A DNA stretch of 64,000 bases from Micromonospora orduensis (GTDB lineage Bacteria > Actinomycetota > Actinomycetes > Mycobacteriales > Micromonosporaceae), in assembly GCF_006228125.1 (NCBI RefSeq), contig NZ_VDFY01000188.1, forward strand, positions 19,998 to 83,997, read 5' to 3'. Under the pieces are notes generated by a model. The model was not told where the DNA came from. It was given only the letters and a program-made list of their open reading frames with translations, and searched no databases. Each line of letters begins with the position of its first letter. Within the stretch, counting starts at the first letter, position 1. Below, piece after piece: positions 25,531 through 33,561 of this stretch. The translations under genes and the position numbers were made by a program.

Positions 25531-26193
25531 GTGATCTTCTCCCGAAAGCGGGCCGGTGCCGAGCGGCGCACCCGCGACGAGCGGACCACCGAGGTCCTCG
25601 ACCAGGGTGCCGAGGCGTCCGCGCTGGTGCGCGGCCCGTACGACATCTCCGAGGTCGACGACGACGTGCAGCGGCTCGACCTGGGAAGCCTGCACATCCC
25701 GGCGATCGCCGAGGTGGAGGTACGGGTGCAGGCCGACCCGCAGGGCGTGGTTCAGCAGGTGGTGCTTGTGCACGGGGACAACGCGTTGCAGCTCGGCGTC
25801 TTCGCCGCCCCCCGGTCCGAGGGGATCTGGGACGAGGTGCGCGAGGAGATCCGCCAGTCGTTGCTGCGCGACGGTGCCGCCGCGCAGGAGGTCGAGGGCG
25901 AGTACGGCCCCGAGCTGCACGCCCAGGTGCGTACCCCGGACGGTCCGACGAACCTGCGGTTCGTCGGCGTCGACGGGCCGCGCTGGATGGTCCGCGGTGT
26001 CTTCCAGGGCCCGGTGGCGACCGACCCGGCCGCCGCTGGTCCGCTGGCCGAGTGCCTGGAGGGCCTGGTGGTCGACCGGGGCCACGAGGCGAAGCCGGTC
26101 CGTGAGCCGCTGCCGCTGCGGCTGCCCCGGGAGATCGCCGACCAGGCCGGCGCCGAGGACGGCTCCGCCGCCGCCGAGCCGCGCGAGGTCTGA
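25531..26193 (+). CDS. DUF3710 protein
   Basis: A 220-residue cytoplasmic protein with the actinobacterial DUF3710 pattern: GPYDISEVDDDVQRLDLGSL near residue 30, QLGVFAAPRSEGIWDEVREE, and RFVGVDGPRWMVRGVFQGP near residue 150. It has no membrane segment and its role is unknown. GGAGGG 8 nt before the GTG at 25531 fixes the start; the frame is open far upstream but overlaps dut. The order dut-DUF3710-OB-fold is conserved across actinobacteria (from memory, Rv2697c-Rv2694c), hinting at nucleic-acid or envelope housekeeping. Confidence 0.88.
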   Translation: MIFSRKRAGAERRTRDERTTEVLDQGAEASALVRGPYDISEVDDDVQRLDLGSLHIPAIAEVEVRVQADPQGVVQQVVLVHGDNALQLGVFAAPRSEGIWDEVREEIRQSLLRDGAAAQEVEGEYGPELHAQVRTPDGPTNLRFVGVDGPRWMVRGVFQGPVATDPAAAGPLAECLEGLVVDRGHEAKPVREPLPLRLPREIADQAGAEDGSAAAEPREV

Positions 26194-26307
26194 CCGACGC
26201 GCACCGGCCCGCCGGAATCGGCCCCGTCGGCGTACGCTGGCGGCACGGTTCCGGCGTCGCCGGGGCCGGCCGAGGCCGGTGAGCGTGGAGAGGGTGACGC
26301 GGAGGTC

Positions 26308-26688
26308 ATGATGACCGACGAGGGCAGGGTGTCGCTGCGGCGGCTCCTGCAGCGGTTCACCGCCAGCGAGGCCGAGATCGACGCGCAGGAGCTGCGTCGG
26401 GAGAGCGCCGAGTGCGGCGGCATCCCGGCCCAGATGTGCTCCCGGGGCCAGGTGGTGTCGGTCGCCGGTCGGCTGCGCACCGTGGTCTACACCCCGCGGA
26501 CCAACCTGCCCACGCTGGAGGCCGACCTGTACGACGGCAGTGACGTCGTCACCCTGGTCTGGCTGGGCCGGCGGCACATCGCCGGGATCGAGCCGGGGCG
26601 GCACCTGACCGCCCGCGGCCGGATGGCGGTGCGCGACGACCGCAAGGTCATCTACAACCCGTACTACGAGCTGGACGCGCCCAGGTGA
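26308..26688 (+). CDS. OB-fold nucleic-acid-binding domain protein
   Basis: A 126-residue protein with an OB fold at about residues 45-120: GQVVSVAGRLRTVVYTP, LEADLYDGSDVVTLVWLGRR and RHLTARGRMAVRDDRKVIYN. The strand pattern matches tRNA-anticodon-type OB domains (COG4085-like). It probably binds single-stranded nucleic acid; no catalytic residues are seen. ATG codons at 26308 and 26311 are alternative starts. A TACGCT box at 26233-26238 may give a transcript with a leader of about 65 nt. The DUF3159 gene follows after 25 bp. Confidence 0.85.
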   Translation: MMTDEGRVSLRRLLQRFTASEAEIDAQELRRESAECGGIPAQMCSRGQVVSVAGRLRTVVYTPRTNLPTLEADLYDGSDVVTLVWLGRRHIAGIEPGRHLTARGRMAVRDDRKVIYNPYYELDAPR

Positions 26689-26713
26689 CGGCACTGCGGA
26701 CGGAGGGCCGGCG

Positions 26714-27397
26714 ATGACCACGGGACAGGACCGGGCGGCGCAGCCGGACACCGGCTCCGAGGACGACGAGCGCCTGCCGACGATCGCCGAGCAGATGGCC
26801 GACCAGCTCGGCGGCTGGCGGGGGCTGGTGGAGTCCAGCATCCCGGTGGTGGTCTTCGTCCTGGCCAACGTCATCGGCGAGCTGCGGCCCGCCGTGATCG
26901 CCTCGGTGGCTGTCGCGGTGCTGATCGCCGGGCTCCGGCTGGCGCAGCGCCGGCCGATCCGGCACGCGGTCAACGGGCTGTTCGGCGTCGGTGTCGGCGC
27001 GGCCATCGCCTGGCGTACGGGCGACGAACGGGATTTCTACCTGCCGGGCATCCTCTACGGCATCGGCTACGGCGTGGCCCTGCTGATCTCCGCGGCCATC
27101 CGGCAGCCGCTGGTCGGCTGGATCTGGTCGGTGCTTGTCGCCAAGGGCCGCTCGGAGTGGCGGGCCGACCCGAAGCTGGTGCGCACCTTCACCCAGCTGA
27201 CGGTGCTCTGGGGCGTGGTCTGGCTGGCCAAGGTCGGCGTGCAGGCCGGCCTCTACCTGGCCCACCAGGACACCGCGCTGGGCGTGGCCCGGCTGGCCCT
27301 GGGCTACCCGCCGTACGCGCTGCTGCTGCTGATCACCGTCTGGACGGTGCGCCGGGTCACCCGGGAGCCGCAGCCCACCCCGCTGCCCGGCGCCTGA
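26714..27397 (+). CDS. DUF3159 integral membrane protein
   Basis: A 227-residue polytopic protein. After a hydrophilic 30-residue start come GGWRGLVESSIPVVVFVLAN, a second hydrophobic stretch at about residues 60-75 and others at about 85-100, 112-140, 155-180 and 188-210, six helices in all. The DUF3159 pattern includes RRPIRHAVNGLFGVG, FYLPGILYG and WRADPKLVRTFTQLT. No transport motif is recognisable. The gene sits 25 bp after the OB-fold gene and converges on trkA with 28 bp between stops. Confidence 0.88.
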   Translation: MTTGQDRAAQPDTGSEDDERLPTIAEQMADQLGGWRGLVESSIPVVVFVLANVIGELRPAVIASVAVAVLIAGLRLAQRRPIRHAVNGLFGVGVGAAIAWRTGDERDFYLPGILYGIGYGVALLISAAIRQPLVGWIWSVLVAKGRSEWRADPKLVRTFTQLTVLWGVVWLAKVGVQAGLYLAHQDTALGVARLALGYPPYALLLLITVWTVRRVTREPQPTPLPGA

Positions 27398-27425
27398 GCG
27401 TTCCAGGCGACCCTCAGCCGCGCGT

Positions 27426-28115
27426 TCAGCGCGAGCCGCGGGTCCGTTCGACGCTGTCCGCGCCGAGGATCACCGCGCGGACGTCGTCCTCCACCTCGGC
27501 GGTGCAGACGAAGATCAGCTCGTCGCCGGCCTCGATCGGGTCGTCCGGGCTGGGCACCAGGACCCGCTTGCCGCGCAGGATCGCCACCAGCGCGGAGTCG
27601 CGCGGCAACGGGACCGCGTGGATGGGCTGACCGACGTAGGGCGCGGTCGGCGGCAGGGTGATCTCGACGAGGTTGGCCTCGCCCTGCCGGAAGGTCATGA
27701 GTCGGACCAGGTCGCCGACGGTGACCGCCTCCTCGACAAGCGCGGCCATCACCCGCGGCTTGCTCACCGCGACGTCGACGCCCCACTGCTCGGTGAAGAG
27801 CCACTCGTTCTCGGCCCGGTTGACCCGGGCCACCACGCGCGGCACCGCGAACTCGGTCTTGGCCAACAGCGACAGCACCAGGTTGGTCTTGTCGTCGCCG
27901 GTGGCGGCGACCACCACGTCGCACCCGGCGACGTTCGCCTCCTCCAGGCTGGCCACCTCGCACGCGTCGGCGAGCACCCACTCGGCGGCCGGCACCCGGT
28001 CGGGGCGCAGCATCTTCGGCTGGCGCTCGATCAGCATCACCTGGTGGCCGTTGTCGATCAGCTCCTGGGCGATGGAGCGGCCCACGTTGCCCGCGCCCGC
28101 GATGGCGACCCGCAT
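27426..28115 (-). CDS. TrkA-family potassium uptake regulator (RCK), second of two
   Basis: A 229-residue cytoplasmic RCK protein. RCK_N (residues 1-120) starts MRVAIAGAGNVGRSIAQELI, a GxGxxG Rossmann motif for NAD(H) or adenine nucleotide, and continues with DACEVASLEEANVAGCDVVV. RCK_C (residues about 140-215) contains LVEITLPPTAPYVGQPIHAV. Such proteins gate K+ channels and transporters. It follows the other RCK gene after only 3 bp, like mycobacterial ceoB and ceoC, and the pair is divergent from a KimA-like permease, so they may regulate that transporter. Confidence 0.92.
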   Translation of the reverse strand: MRVAIAGAGNVGRSIAQELIDNGHQVMLIERQPKMLRPDRVPAAEWVLADACEVASLEEANVAGCDVVVAATGDDKTNLVLSLLAKTEFAVPRVVARVNRAENEWLFTEQWGVDVAVSKPRVMAALVEEAVTVGDLVRLMTFRQGEANLVEITLPPTAPYVGQPIHAVPLPRDSALVAILRGKRVLVPSPDDPIEAGDELIFVCTAEVEDDVRAVILGADSVERTRGSR

Positions 28116-28118
28116 GGC

Positions 28119-28784
28119 TCAGTGCCCTCCTTCCGGCGGCGTCGCCGCCACCGACGTGACAGTCGCCACGATGTCGTCGCTGACCAGCATGAACACCTGG
28201 TCACCCTCCTGCACGACGCTGGAGGCGGTGGGCAGCGTGCCGATACCGAAGCGGATCAGGTAGGCCACCCGCGCCCCGGACGCCTCCTCCAGCGCGCGCA
28301 CCGACCGGCCGATCCAGTCCTTGTGCACCGGAACCTCGACGATCGACACGGTGCTCGTGGGGTCGCGGAAGATCTCCACGTTGCCCTCCGGCACCAGGTG
28401 CCGCAGCATCCGGTCGGCGGTCCACCGCACTGTCGCCACGGTCGGGATGCCGAGGCGCTCGTACACCTGCGCCCGGCGCTGGTCGTAGATCCGGGCGGCC
28501 ACCCGGGACACGCCGAACGTCTCGCGGGCCAGCCGCGCCGAGATGATGTTGGAGTTGTCGCCGCTGGAGACGGCCGCGAAGGCGTCCGCCCGCTCGATGC
28601 CGGCCTGCCGCAGCACCTCGCCGTCGAAGCCCGCCCCGGTCACCGTGATCCCGGCGAAGTCGGGGCCGAGCCGACGGAAGGCGTCGGCGTCCTGGTCGAT
28701 CACCGCCACCGAGTGCCCCCGGGACTCCAGGCTGTGGGCGAGGGTCGACCCGACCCGGCCACAACCCATGATCACGACGTGCAC
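28119..28784 (-). CDS. TrkA-family potassium uptake regulator (RCK), first of two
   Basis: A 221-residue RCK protein, paralogous to the next gene. VHVVIMGCGRVGSTLAHSLE is the Rossmann motif; RADAFAAVSSGDNSNIISAR matches the conserved TrkA nucleotide-site region; RCK_C begins near residue 135 (STVSIVEVPVHKDWIGRSV). The GTG at 28784 has GGGAGGG 6-12 nt upstream. In-frame sequence upstream of it has no family match. The RCK_C domain is the usual place where cyclic di-AMP binds in K+ systems, but binding here is inferred only. Confidence 0.92.
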   Translation of the reverse strand: MHVVIMGCGRVGSTLAHSLESRGHSVAVIDQDADAFRRLGPDFAGITVTGAGFDGEVLRQAGIERADAFAAVSSGDNSNIISARLARETFGVSRVAARIYDQRRAQVYERLGIPTVATVRWTADRMLRHLVPEGNVEIFRDPTSTVSIVEVPVHKDWIGRSVRALEEASGARVAYLIRFGIGTLPTASSVVQEGDQVFMLVSDDIVATVTSVAATPPEGGH

Positions 28785-28933
28785 GCTGTCCCTCCCAAAG
28801 GTGCTACCGCTCCCGCTGCCGGTGGCCTCTCGATGCGAGCCTGCCACGTCCCGGTGCGCGGCGGGGACCGACCGTACCCCGTGGCGCGCGGCGGTCACGA
28901 TCGCCCACCCCCGCGCTCCCGCCGTCGTGGTCG

Positions 28934-28939
28934 TACCCT
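28934..28939 (+). promoter_or_regulatory. -10-like box TACCCT, leaderless-type promoter
   Basis: TACCCT fits TAnnnT and ends 8 nt before the GTG at 28948. The leader would be 0-2 nt. Confidence 0.4.
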
Positions 28940-28947
28940 TGGCGTTC

Positions 28948-31053
28948 GTGGCCAGTCCCACCTCGCTGCTGAAGCGGCTGCTCCTCGGTCGACCGTTCCG
29001 GTCCGACCGGCTGCAGCACACCCTCCTGCCGAAGCGCATCGCGCTACCCGTGTTCGCCTCCGACGCGCTGTCCAGCGTCGCGTACGCGCCCGACGAGATC
29101 CTCCTGACCCTCTCCATCGCCGGCGCCTCCGCGTACGTCTTCTCGCCGTGGATCGCCCTCGCGGTGGTCGTGGTGATGCTCACGGTGGTGGCCAGCTACC
29201 GGCAGAACGTGCACGCCTACCCCTCCGGTGGGGGTGACTACGAGGTGGCCACGGTCAACCTGGGGCCGAAGTTCGGGGTCGGCGTGGCAAGCGCGCTGCT
29301 CGTCGACTACGTGCTCACGGTGGCGGTGTCGGTCTCCTCCGGGGTGGCCAACCTGGGCTCCGTGGTGCCGTTCGTGGCCACCCACAAGGTCCTCATCGCG
29401 GTGATCGCGGTGGTCCTGCTGACCGCCGTCAACCTGCGCGGGCTCCGCGAGTCGGGCACCGCGTTCGCCATCCCCACCTACGGCTTCGTCATCGTGATGG
29501 GCGGGATGCTGTTCACCGGGCTGTTCCGGGTCTTCGTGCTCGGTGACGACCTCCGCGCGCCCAGTGCCGACCTGGTGATCCAGGCCGAGCACAGCGTGAC
29601 CGGCTTCGCGCTGGTCTTCCTGCTGCTGCGGACGTTCAGCTCGGGCGCCGCCGCGCTCACCGGTGTCGAGGCGATCTCCAACGGGGTGCCGGCCTTCAAG
29701 GCGCCGAAGAGCCGCAACGCCGCCACCACGCTGCTGCTCCTGGGCGCGATCGCCGTGAGCCTGCTCGTCGGGATCATCTGGCTGGCCCGGCTGACCCGCC
29801 TGCAGTTCGTCGAGGACCCGGCCCTGCAGATCGTCTCCGGCCCCGACGGGTACGTGCAGAAGACGGTCACCACCCAGCTCGGCGAGACGGTCTTCGGCTC
29901 CGGCTCGATCCTGCTCTACGTGGTGGCCGGGATGACCGCGTTGATCCTCTTCCTGGCCGCGAACACCGCGTTCAACGGCTTCCCGGTGCTCGGCTCGATC
30001 CTCGCCCAGGACCGCTATCTCCCCCGCCAGTTCCACACCCGTGGCGACCGGCTGGCCTTCTCCAACGGCATCACCTTCCTCGCCCTCTTCGCGATCGTGC
30101 TGATCGTCGGCTTCCAGGCCGAGGTGACCCGACTCATCCAGCTCTACATCGTCGGGGTCTTCGTCTCGTTCACCGTCTCCCAGGCTGGCATGATCCGGCA
30201 CTGGAACCGGCGGCTGCGTACCGAGCGGGATCCCGAGGCGCGGCAGCGGATGCACCGCTCCCGGGCCATCAACACCTTCGGGACGGGTCTGACCGGAACG
30301 GTGCTGGTGATCGTCCTGGTCACCAAGTTCCTGCTCGGCGCCTGGATCGCGATCGCCGCGATGGCGGTGATCTACCTGTTGATGCTGGCCATCCGCCGGC
30401 ACTACGACCGGATCGCCGTCGAACTGACCCCACCAGACGAGGGCCGGGCCGTGCTGCCCGCCCGCAACCACGCGATCGTGCTGGTCAGCAAGCTGCACCA
30501 GCCGACCCTGCGGGCCATCGCGTACGCCCGGGCCACCCGGCCGGACACGTTGACCGCCGTGACGGTCAACGTGGACGAGGAGGACACCCGGGCTCTGCAG
30601 GCCGAGTGGGAGCGGCGGGAGATGGCCATCCCGCTCACCGTGATCGACTCGCCGTACCGGGAGATCACCCGGCCGATCCTGGACTTCGTCGCCTCCACCC
30701 GCCGCAAGTCGCCCCGCGACGTGGTGACGGTCTTCATCCCTGAGTACGTGGTCGGCCGCTGGTGGGAGAACCTGCTGCACAACCAGAGCGCGCTGCGTCT
30801 CAAGGGCCGCCTGCTCTTCGAACCGGGGGTGATGGTGGTAAGCGTGCCGTGGCAGCTCGCCTCGACGGCGAGCAAGAACCTGGACCGGTTGGACGCCACG
30901 CTGTCCCGGACCCCGGCGCGGGGCCCCCGGATGGGTCTGCGCGGCGCGCCGTCCCCGGACGTGCCGCCGGTGGTCTCCACGCCGACCGGCGACGGCGTCC
31001 CGGGTGCCGGTGACCCTGTCGACCAGGGTCAGGGCGGTGCCGGCCGTGACTGA
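28948..31053 (+). CDS. APC/KUP-superfamily permease, KimA-like potassium importer candidate
   Basis: A 701-residue membrane protein. Twelve predicted helices fill residues about 45-480, and a cytoplasmic C-terminal domain of about 210 residues follows (VTVNVDEEDTRALQAEWERR, FIPEYVVGRWWENLL). The opening LLKRLLLGRPFRSD followed by LPVFASDALSSVAYAPDEIL resembles Bacillus KimA (YdaO), whose SSDALSSVAYGTEQI lines the same position; KimA is a proton-coupled K+ importer inhibited by cyclic di-AMP. Automatic annotation often says amino-acid permease. The adjacent RCK pair favours potassium. The GTG at 28948 is chosen from homology and from TACCCT 8 nt ahead. It overlaps the next gene by 8 bp. Confidence 0.85.
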   Translation: MASPTSLLKRLLLGRPFRSDRLQHTLLPKRIALPVFASDALSSVAYAPDEILLTLSIAGASAYVFSPWIALAVVVVMLTVVASYRQNVHAYPSGGGDYEVATVNLGPKFGVGVASALLVDYVLTVAVSVSSGVANLGSVVPFVATHKVLIAVIAVVLLTAVNLRGLRESGTAFAIPTYGFVIVMGGMLFTGLFRVFVLGDDLRAPSADLVIQAEHSVTGFALVFLLLRTFSSGAAALTGVEAISNGVPAFKAPKSRNAATTLLLLGAIAVSLLVGIIWLARLTRLQFVEDPALQIVSGPDGYVQKTVTTQLGETVFGSGSILLYVVAGMTALILFLAANTAFNGFPVLGSILAQDRYLPRQFHTRGDRLAFSNGITFLALFAIVLIVGFQAEVTRLIQLYIVGVFVSFTVSQAGMIRHWNRRLRTERDPEARQRMHRSRAINTFGTGLTGTVLVIVLVTKFLLGAWIAIAAMAVIYLLMLAIRRHYDRIAVELTPPDEGRAVLPARNHAIVLVSKLHQPTLRAIAYARATRPDTLTAVTVNVDEEDTRALQAEWERREMAIPLTVIDSPYREITRPILDFVASTRRKSPRDVVTVFIPEYVVGRWWENLLHNQSALRLKGRLLFEPGVMVVSVPWQLASTASKNLDRLDATLSRTPARGPRMGLRGAPSPDVPPVVSTPTGDGVPGAGDPVDQGQGGAGRD

Positions 31054-32320
31054 GCCGGACGTGGGCGGCGCCGCGACACCGCTGTCGCCGGAGCGCGGGC
31101 TGGCCGAGGCCGAACGCGTCGAACTGACAGTGGACGCCGTCGCGCCCGGCGGGCACTGCGTGGCCCGGGTGGACGGCCAGGTCGTCTTCGTCCGGCACGC
31201 GCTGCCCGGCGAGCGGGTGATCGCCGAGGTCACCGAGGTGCACAAGGGGTTCGTCCGGGCCGACGCGGTGACCGTGCTGGACGCCTCGCCGGACCGGGTG
31301 GAGCCGCCCTGCCCGTACGCGAAGCCGGGCGCCTGCGGTGGCTGCGACCTGCAGCACGTCGCCCCGGACGCCCAGCTGGCGTGGAAGGCCGCCGTGCTGC
31401 GCGAGCAGTTGACCCGCCTCGGCGGGTTGAGCGACGACGAGCTGGACGGGCTCGGCGTCCGGGTCGAGGCGCTGCCCGGCGGGCTGCTGGGCTGGCGCTC
31501 GCGGGTCCGCTACGCGGTGGACGCCGCGGACCGCGCCGGCCTGCTCAAGCACCGCTCGCACGAGGTGGTGCCGATCGACCGCTGCCGGATCGCCCACCCG
31601 GCCATCCAGCAGCTCCCGGTGCTCACCCCGAGCGGGGCGAGCTGGCCGGCCGCCGACGCGGTGGAGACCGTCGCCAGCACCGGCGGGGACGTGACAGTCG
31701 CCCAGGTCCACGACGGGGTGTCCGCCCCGGTGCGCGGGCCGGCCGAGGTCCGCGAGGTGGCCGCCGGACGGGACTGGACGCTGCCCGCGTCCGCGTTCTG
31801 GCAGGTGCACCCGGCGGCGGCCGACACGCTGTCCACGGCCGTGCTGGAGCTGCTGGACCCGCGGCCGGGCGAGCGGGCCTGGGACCTGTACGGCGGGGCC
31901 GGGCTGTTCGCCGCCGGGCTGGCCACCCGGGTCGGCGCGACCGGCCGGGTGACCCTCGTGGAGGCCGCGCCGCTGGGCGTCGCCGCCGCCCGGCGGAACC
32001 TGGCCGACCTGCCCCACGTCGAGGTGGTGTCGGCCCGGGTGGAGACCGCGCTGGCCCGCCGACGGATCACCGGCCCGGTCGACGTGGTGGTGCTCGACCC
32101 ACCCCGCTCCGGCGCCGGTGCCCCGGTCGTGCGCGCGCTCGTCGACGCCGGCCCGCGGGCTGTCGCGTACGTGGCGTGCGACCCGGCCGCCTTCGCCCGG
32201 GACGTGCGCACGTTCGCCGGCCTGGGCTGGCGACTGGCCGCGCTGCGCGGGTTCGACCTGTTCCCGATGACGCAGCACGTCGAGTGTGTCGGGCTGCTGC
32301 TCCCGGCGGACGGGCGCTGA
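31046..32320 (+). CDS. TRAM-domain RNA m5U-type methyltransferase (TrmA/RlmD family)
   Basis: A 424-residue class I SAM-dependent methyltransferase. The TRAM RNA-binding domain fills residues about 22-85 (VELTVDAVAPGGHCVARVDG). Cysteines in CPYAKPGACGGCDLQHV (residues about 92-108) are placed for an iron-sulfur cluster. The core holds WDLYGGAGLFAAGL (SAM motif), VVLDPPRSGAGAPVV and YVACDPAAFARDV, where the cysteine matches the catalytic nucleophile region. It should make 5-methyluridine in rRNA or tRNA, but the exact base is not decided by sequence. The GTG at 31046 overlaps the permease gene. Confidence 0.9.
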   Translation: MTEPDVGGAATPLSPERGLAEAERVELTVDAVAPGGHCVARVDGQVVFVRHALPGERVIAEVTEVHKGFVRADAVTVLDASPDRVEPPCPYAKPGACGGCDLQHVAPDAQLAWKAAVLREQLTRLGGLSDDELDGLGVRVEALPGGLLGWRSRVRYAVDAADRAGLLKHRSHEVVPIDRCRIAHPAIQQLPVLTPSGASWPAADAVETVASTGGDVTVAQVHDGVSAPVRGPAEVREVAAGRDWTLPASAFWQVHPAAADTLSTAVLELLDPRPGERAWDLYGGAGLFAAGLATRVGATGRVTLVEAAPLGVAAARRNLADLPHVEVVSARVETALARRRITGPVDVVVLDPPRSGAGAPVVRALVDAGPRAVAYVACDPAAFARDVRTFAGLGWRLAALRGFDLFPMTQHVECVGLLLPADGR

Positions 32321-33480
32321 TGCGCGTCGTCGGCCTGATGTCGGGCACGTCGTACGACGGGGTGGACGTCGTCGCGGCGGAGTTCGACGTCGAGGGGGAC
32401 ACCCTGTGGCTGCGGCCGCTGGGACACCGCGGCCTGGACTACGACGAGGGGCTGCGCGCCGAGATCGCCGCGCTGCTGCCGCCGGCGGCCACCACCATCG
32501 AGGCGGTCTGCCGGCTCGACAACCGCCTCGGCGAGGTCTTCGCCGACGCGGCGGCCATCGGCCTGGAACTGGCCGGTGGGACTGTCGACGCGGTGGTCTC
32601 GCCCGGCCAGACGGTCTTCCACTGGGTCGCCGACGGCACGGCCCGGGGCACCCTGCAACTGGGCGCGGTGGCCCGGGTGGCCGCCCGGGTCGGCGTACCG
32701 GTGCTCAGTGACCTGCGCTCGGCGGACATCGCCGTCGGCGGGCAGGGCGCGCCGCTGGTGCCGGCCTTCGACGCGCTGCTGCTCGACGTCGCCGCCGGGC
32801 CGCGCGCGGCGCTGAACCTCGGCGGCATCGCGAACCTCACAGTGGTCGCGCCGGGGGCGCCGGTCCTCGGGTACGACGTGGGTCCGGCCAACGCCCTGCT
32901 GGACGCGGCGGCCCGTCGCTTCCTCGACCAGCCGTGTGACCTCGACGGCGCGCGGGCGGCGGCCGGCCGGGTGCACCAGGGGCTGCTCGCCGCGTTGCTG
33001 GCCGAGCCGTACTATGCGGCGCCGCCGCCCAAGTCCACAGGCAAGGAGCTGTTCCACGCCGGCTACCTGGACCGGCACCTCGCCGCGCTCGGCGAGCCGG
33101 TGCCGGTGGACGACCTGCTCGCCACCCTCACCGAGCTGACCGCGCGGGTGGTCGTCGCCGAGTGCGACAGGCACGGTGTGGTCGAGGTCATCGCGGCCGG
33201 CGGCGGTGTGCGCAATCCCACCCTGCTGGGGCGGCTCGCCGCGCTGGGCGCCGACAGGTGGCGACTGCGCCGCACCGACGAGCTGGGCGTGCCCGCGCAG
33301 GCCAAGGAGGCGTACGCGTTCGCGCTGCTCGGCTGGCTGTCCTGGCACGGCCTGCCCGGATCGATCCCGTCGGTGACCGGCGCCTCCCGTGGGGCGGTGC
33401 TCGGCTCGTGGACTCCGGCCGGTCCGGCGTACCCGGGCACCCCGGCCAGCCCGCCGCGTCGGCTGCGGATCCGTCCCTGA
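32320..33480 (+). CDS. anmK: Anhydro-N-acetylmuramic acid kinase
   Basis: A 386-residue AnmK, which cleaves and phosphorylates 1,6-anhydro-MurNAc to MurNAc 6-phosphate during cell-wall recycling. Signature blocks are VVGLMSGTSYDGVDVVAAEF at the N terminus (ATP phosphate site), RSADIAVGGQGAPLVPAFDA with the catalytic Asp region, LNLGGIANLTVV, and FHAGYLDRHL. ATG overlaps the preceding TGA by one base (TGATG), so translation is coupled to the methyltransferase gene. The C-terminal PGSIPSVTGASRGAVLG is typical. Confidence 0.95.
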   Translation: MRVVGLMSGTSYDGVDVVAAEFDVEGDTLWLRPLGHRGLDYDEGLRAEIAALLPPAATTIEAVCRLDNRLGEVFADAAAIGLELAGGTVDAVVSPGQTVFHWVADGTARGTLQLGAVARVAARVGVPVLSDLRSADIAVGGQGAPLVPAFDALLLDVAAGPRAALNLGGIANLTVVAPGAPVLGYDVGPANALLDAAARRFLDQPCDLDGARAAAGRVHQGLLAALLAEPYYAAPPPKSTGKELFHAGYLDRHLAALGEPVPVDDLLATLTELTARVVVAECDRHGVVEVIAAGGGVRNPTLLGRLAALGADRWRLRRTDELGVPAQAKEAYAFALLGWLSWHGLPGSIPSVTGASRGAVLGSWTPAGPAYPGTPASPPRRLRIRP

Positions 33481-33547
33481 GCAGGCGCTCAGCCGTCGGA
33501 CGTGGCCCGGGCGGCTCGGGTCGGGCTGCGGAGTACCGGGCGGCCGA

Positions 33548-33553
33548 TAGACT
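33548..33553 (+). promoter_or_regulatory. -10-like box TAGACT upstream of dxs
   Basis: TAGACT ends 8 nt before the ATG at 33562, implying a nearly leaderless dxs mRNA. No clear -35 element is seen and there is no Shine-Dalgarno sequence. Confidence 0.45.
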
Positions 33554-33561
33554 CTCCGGTC

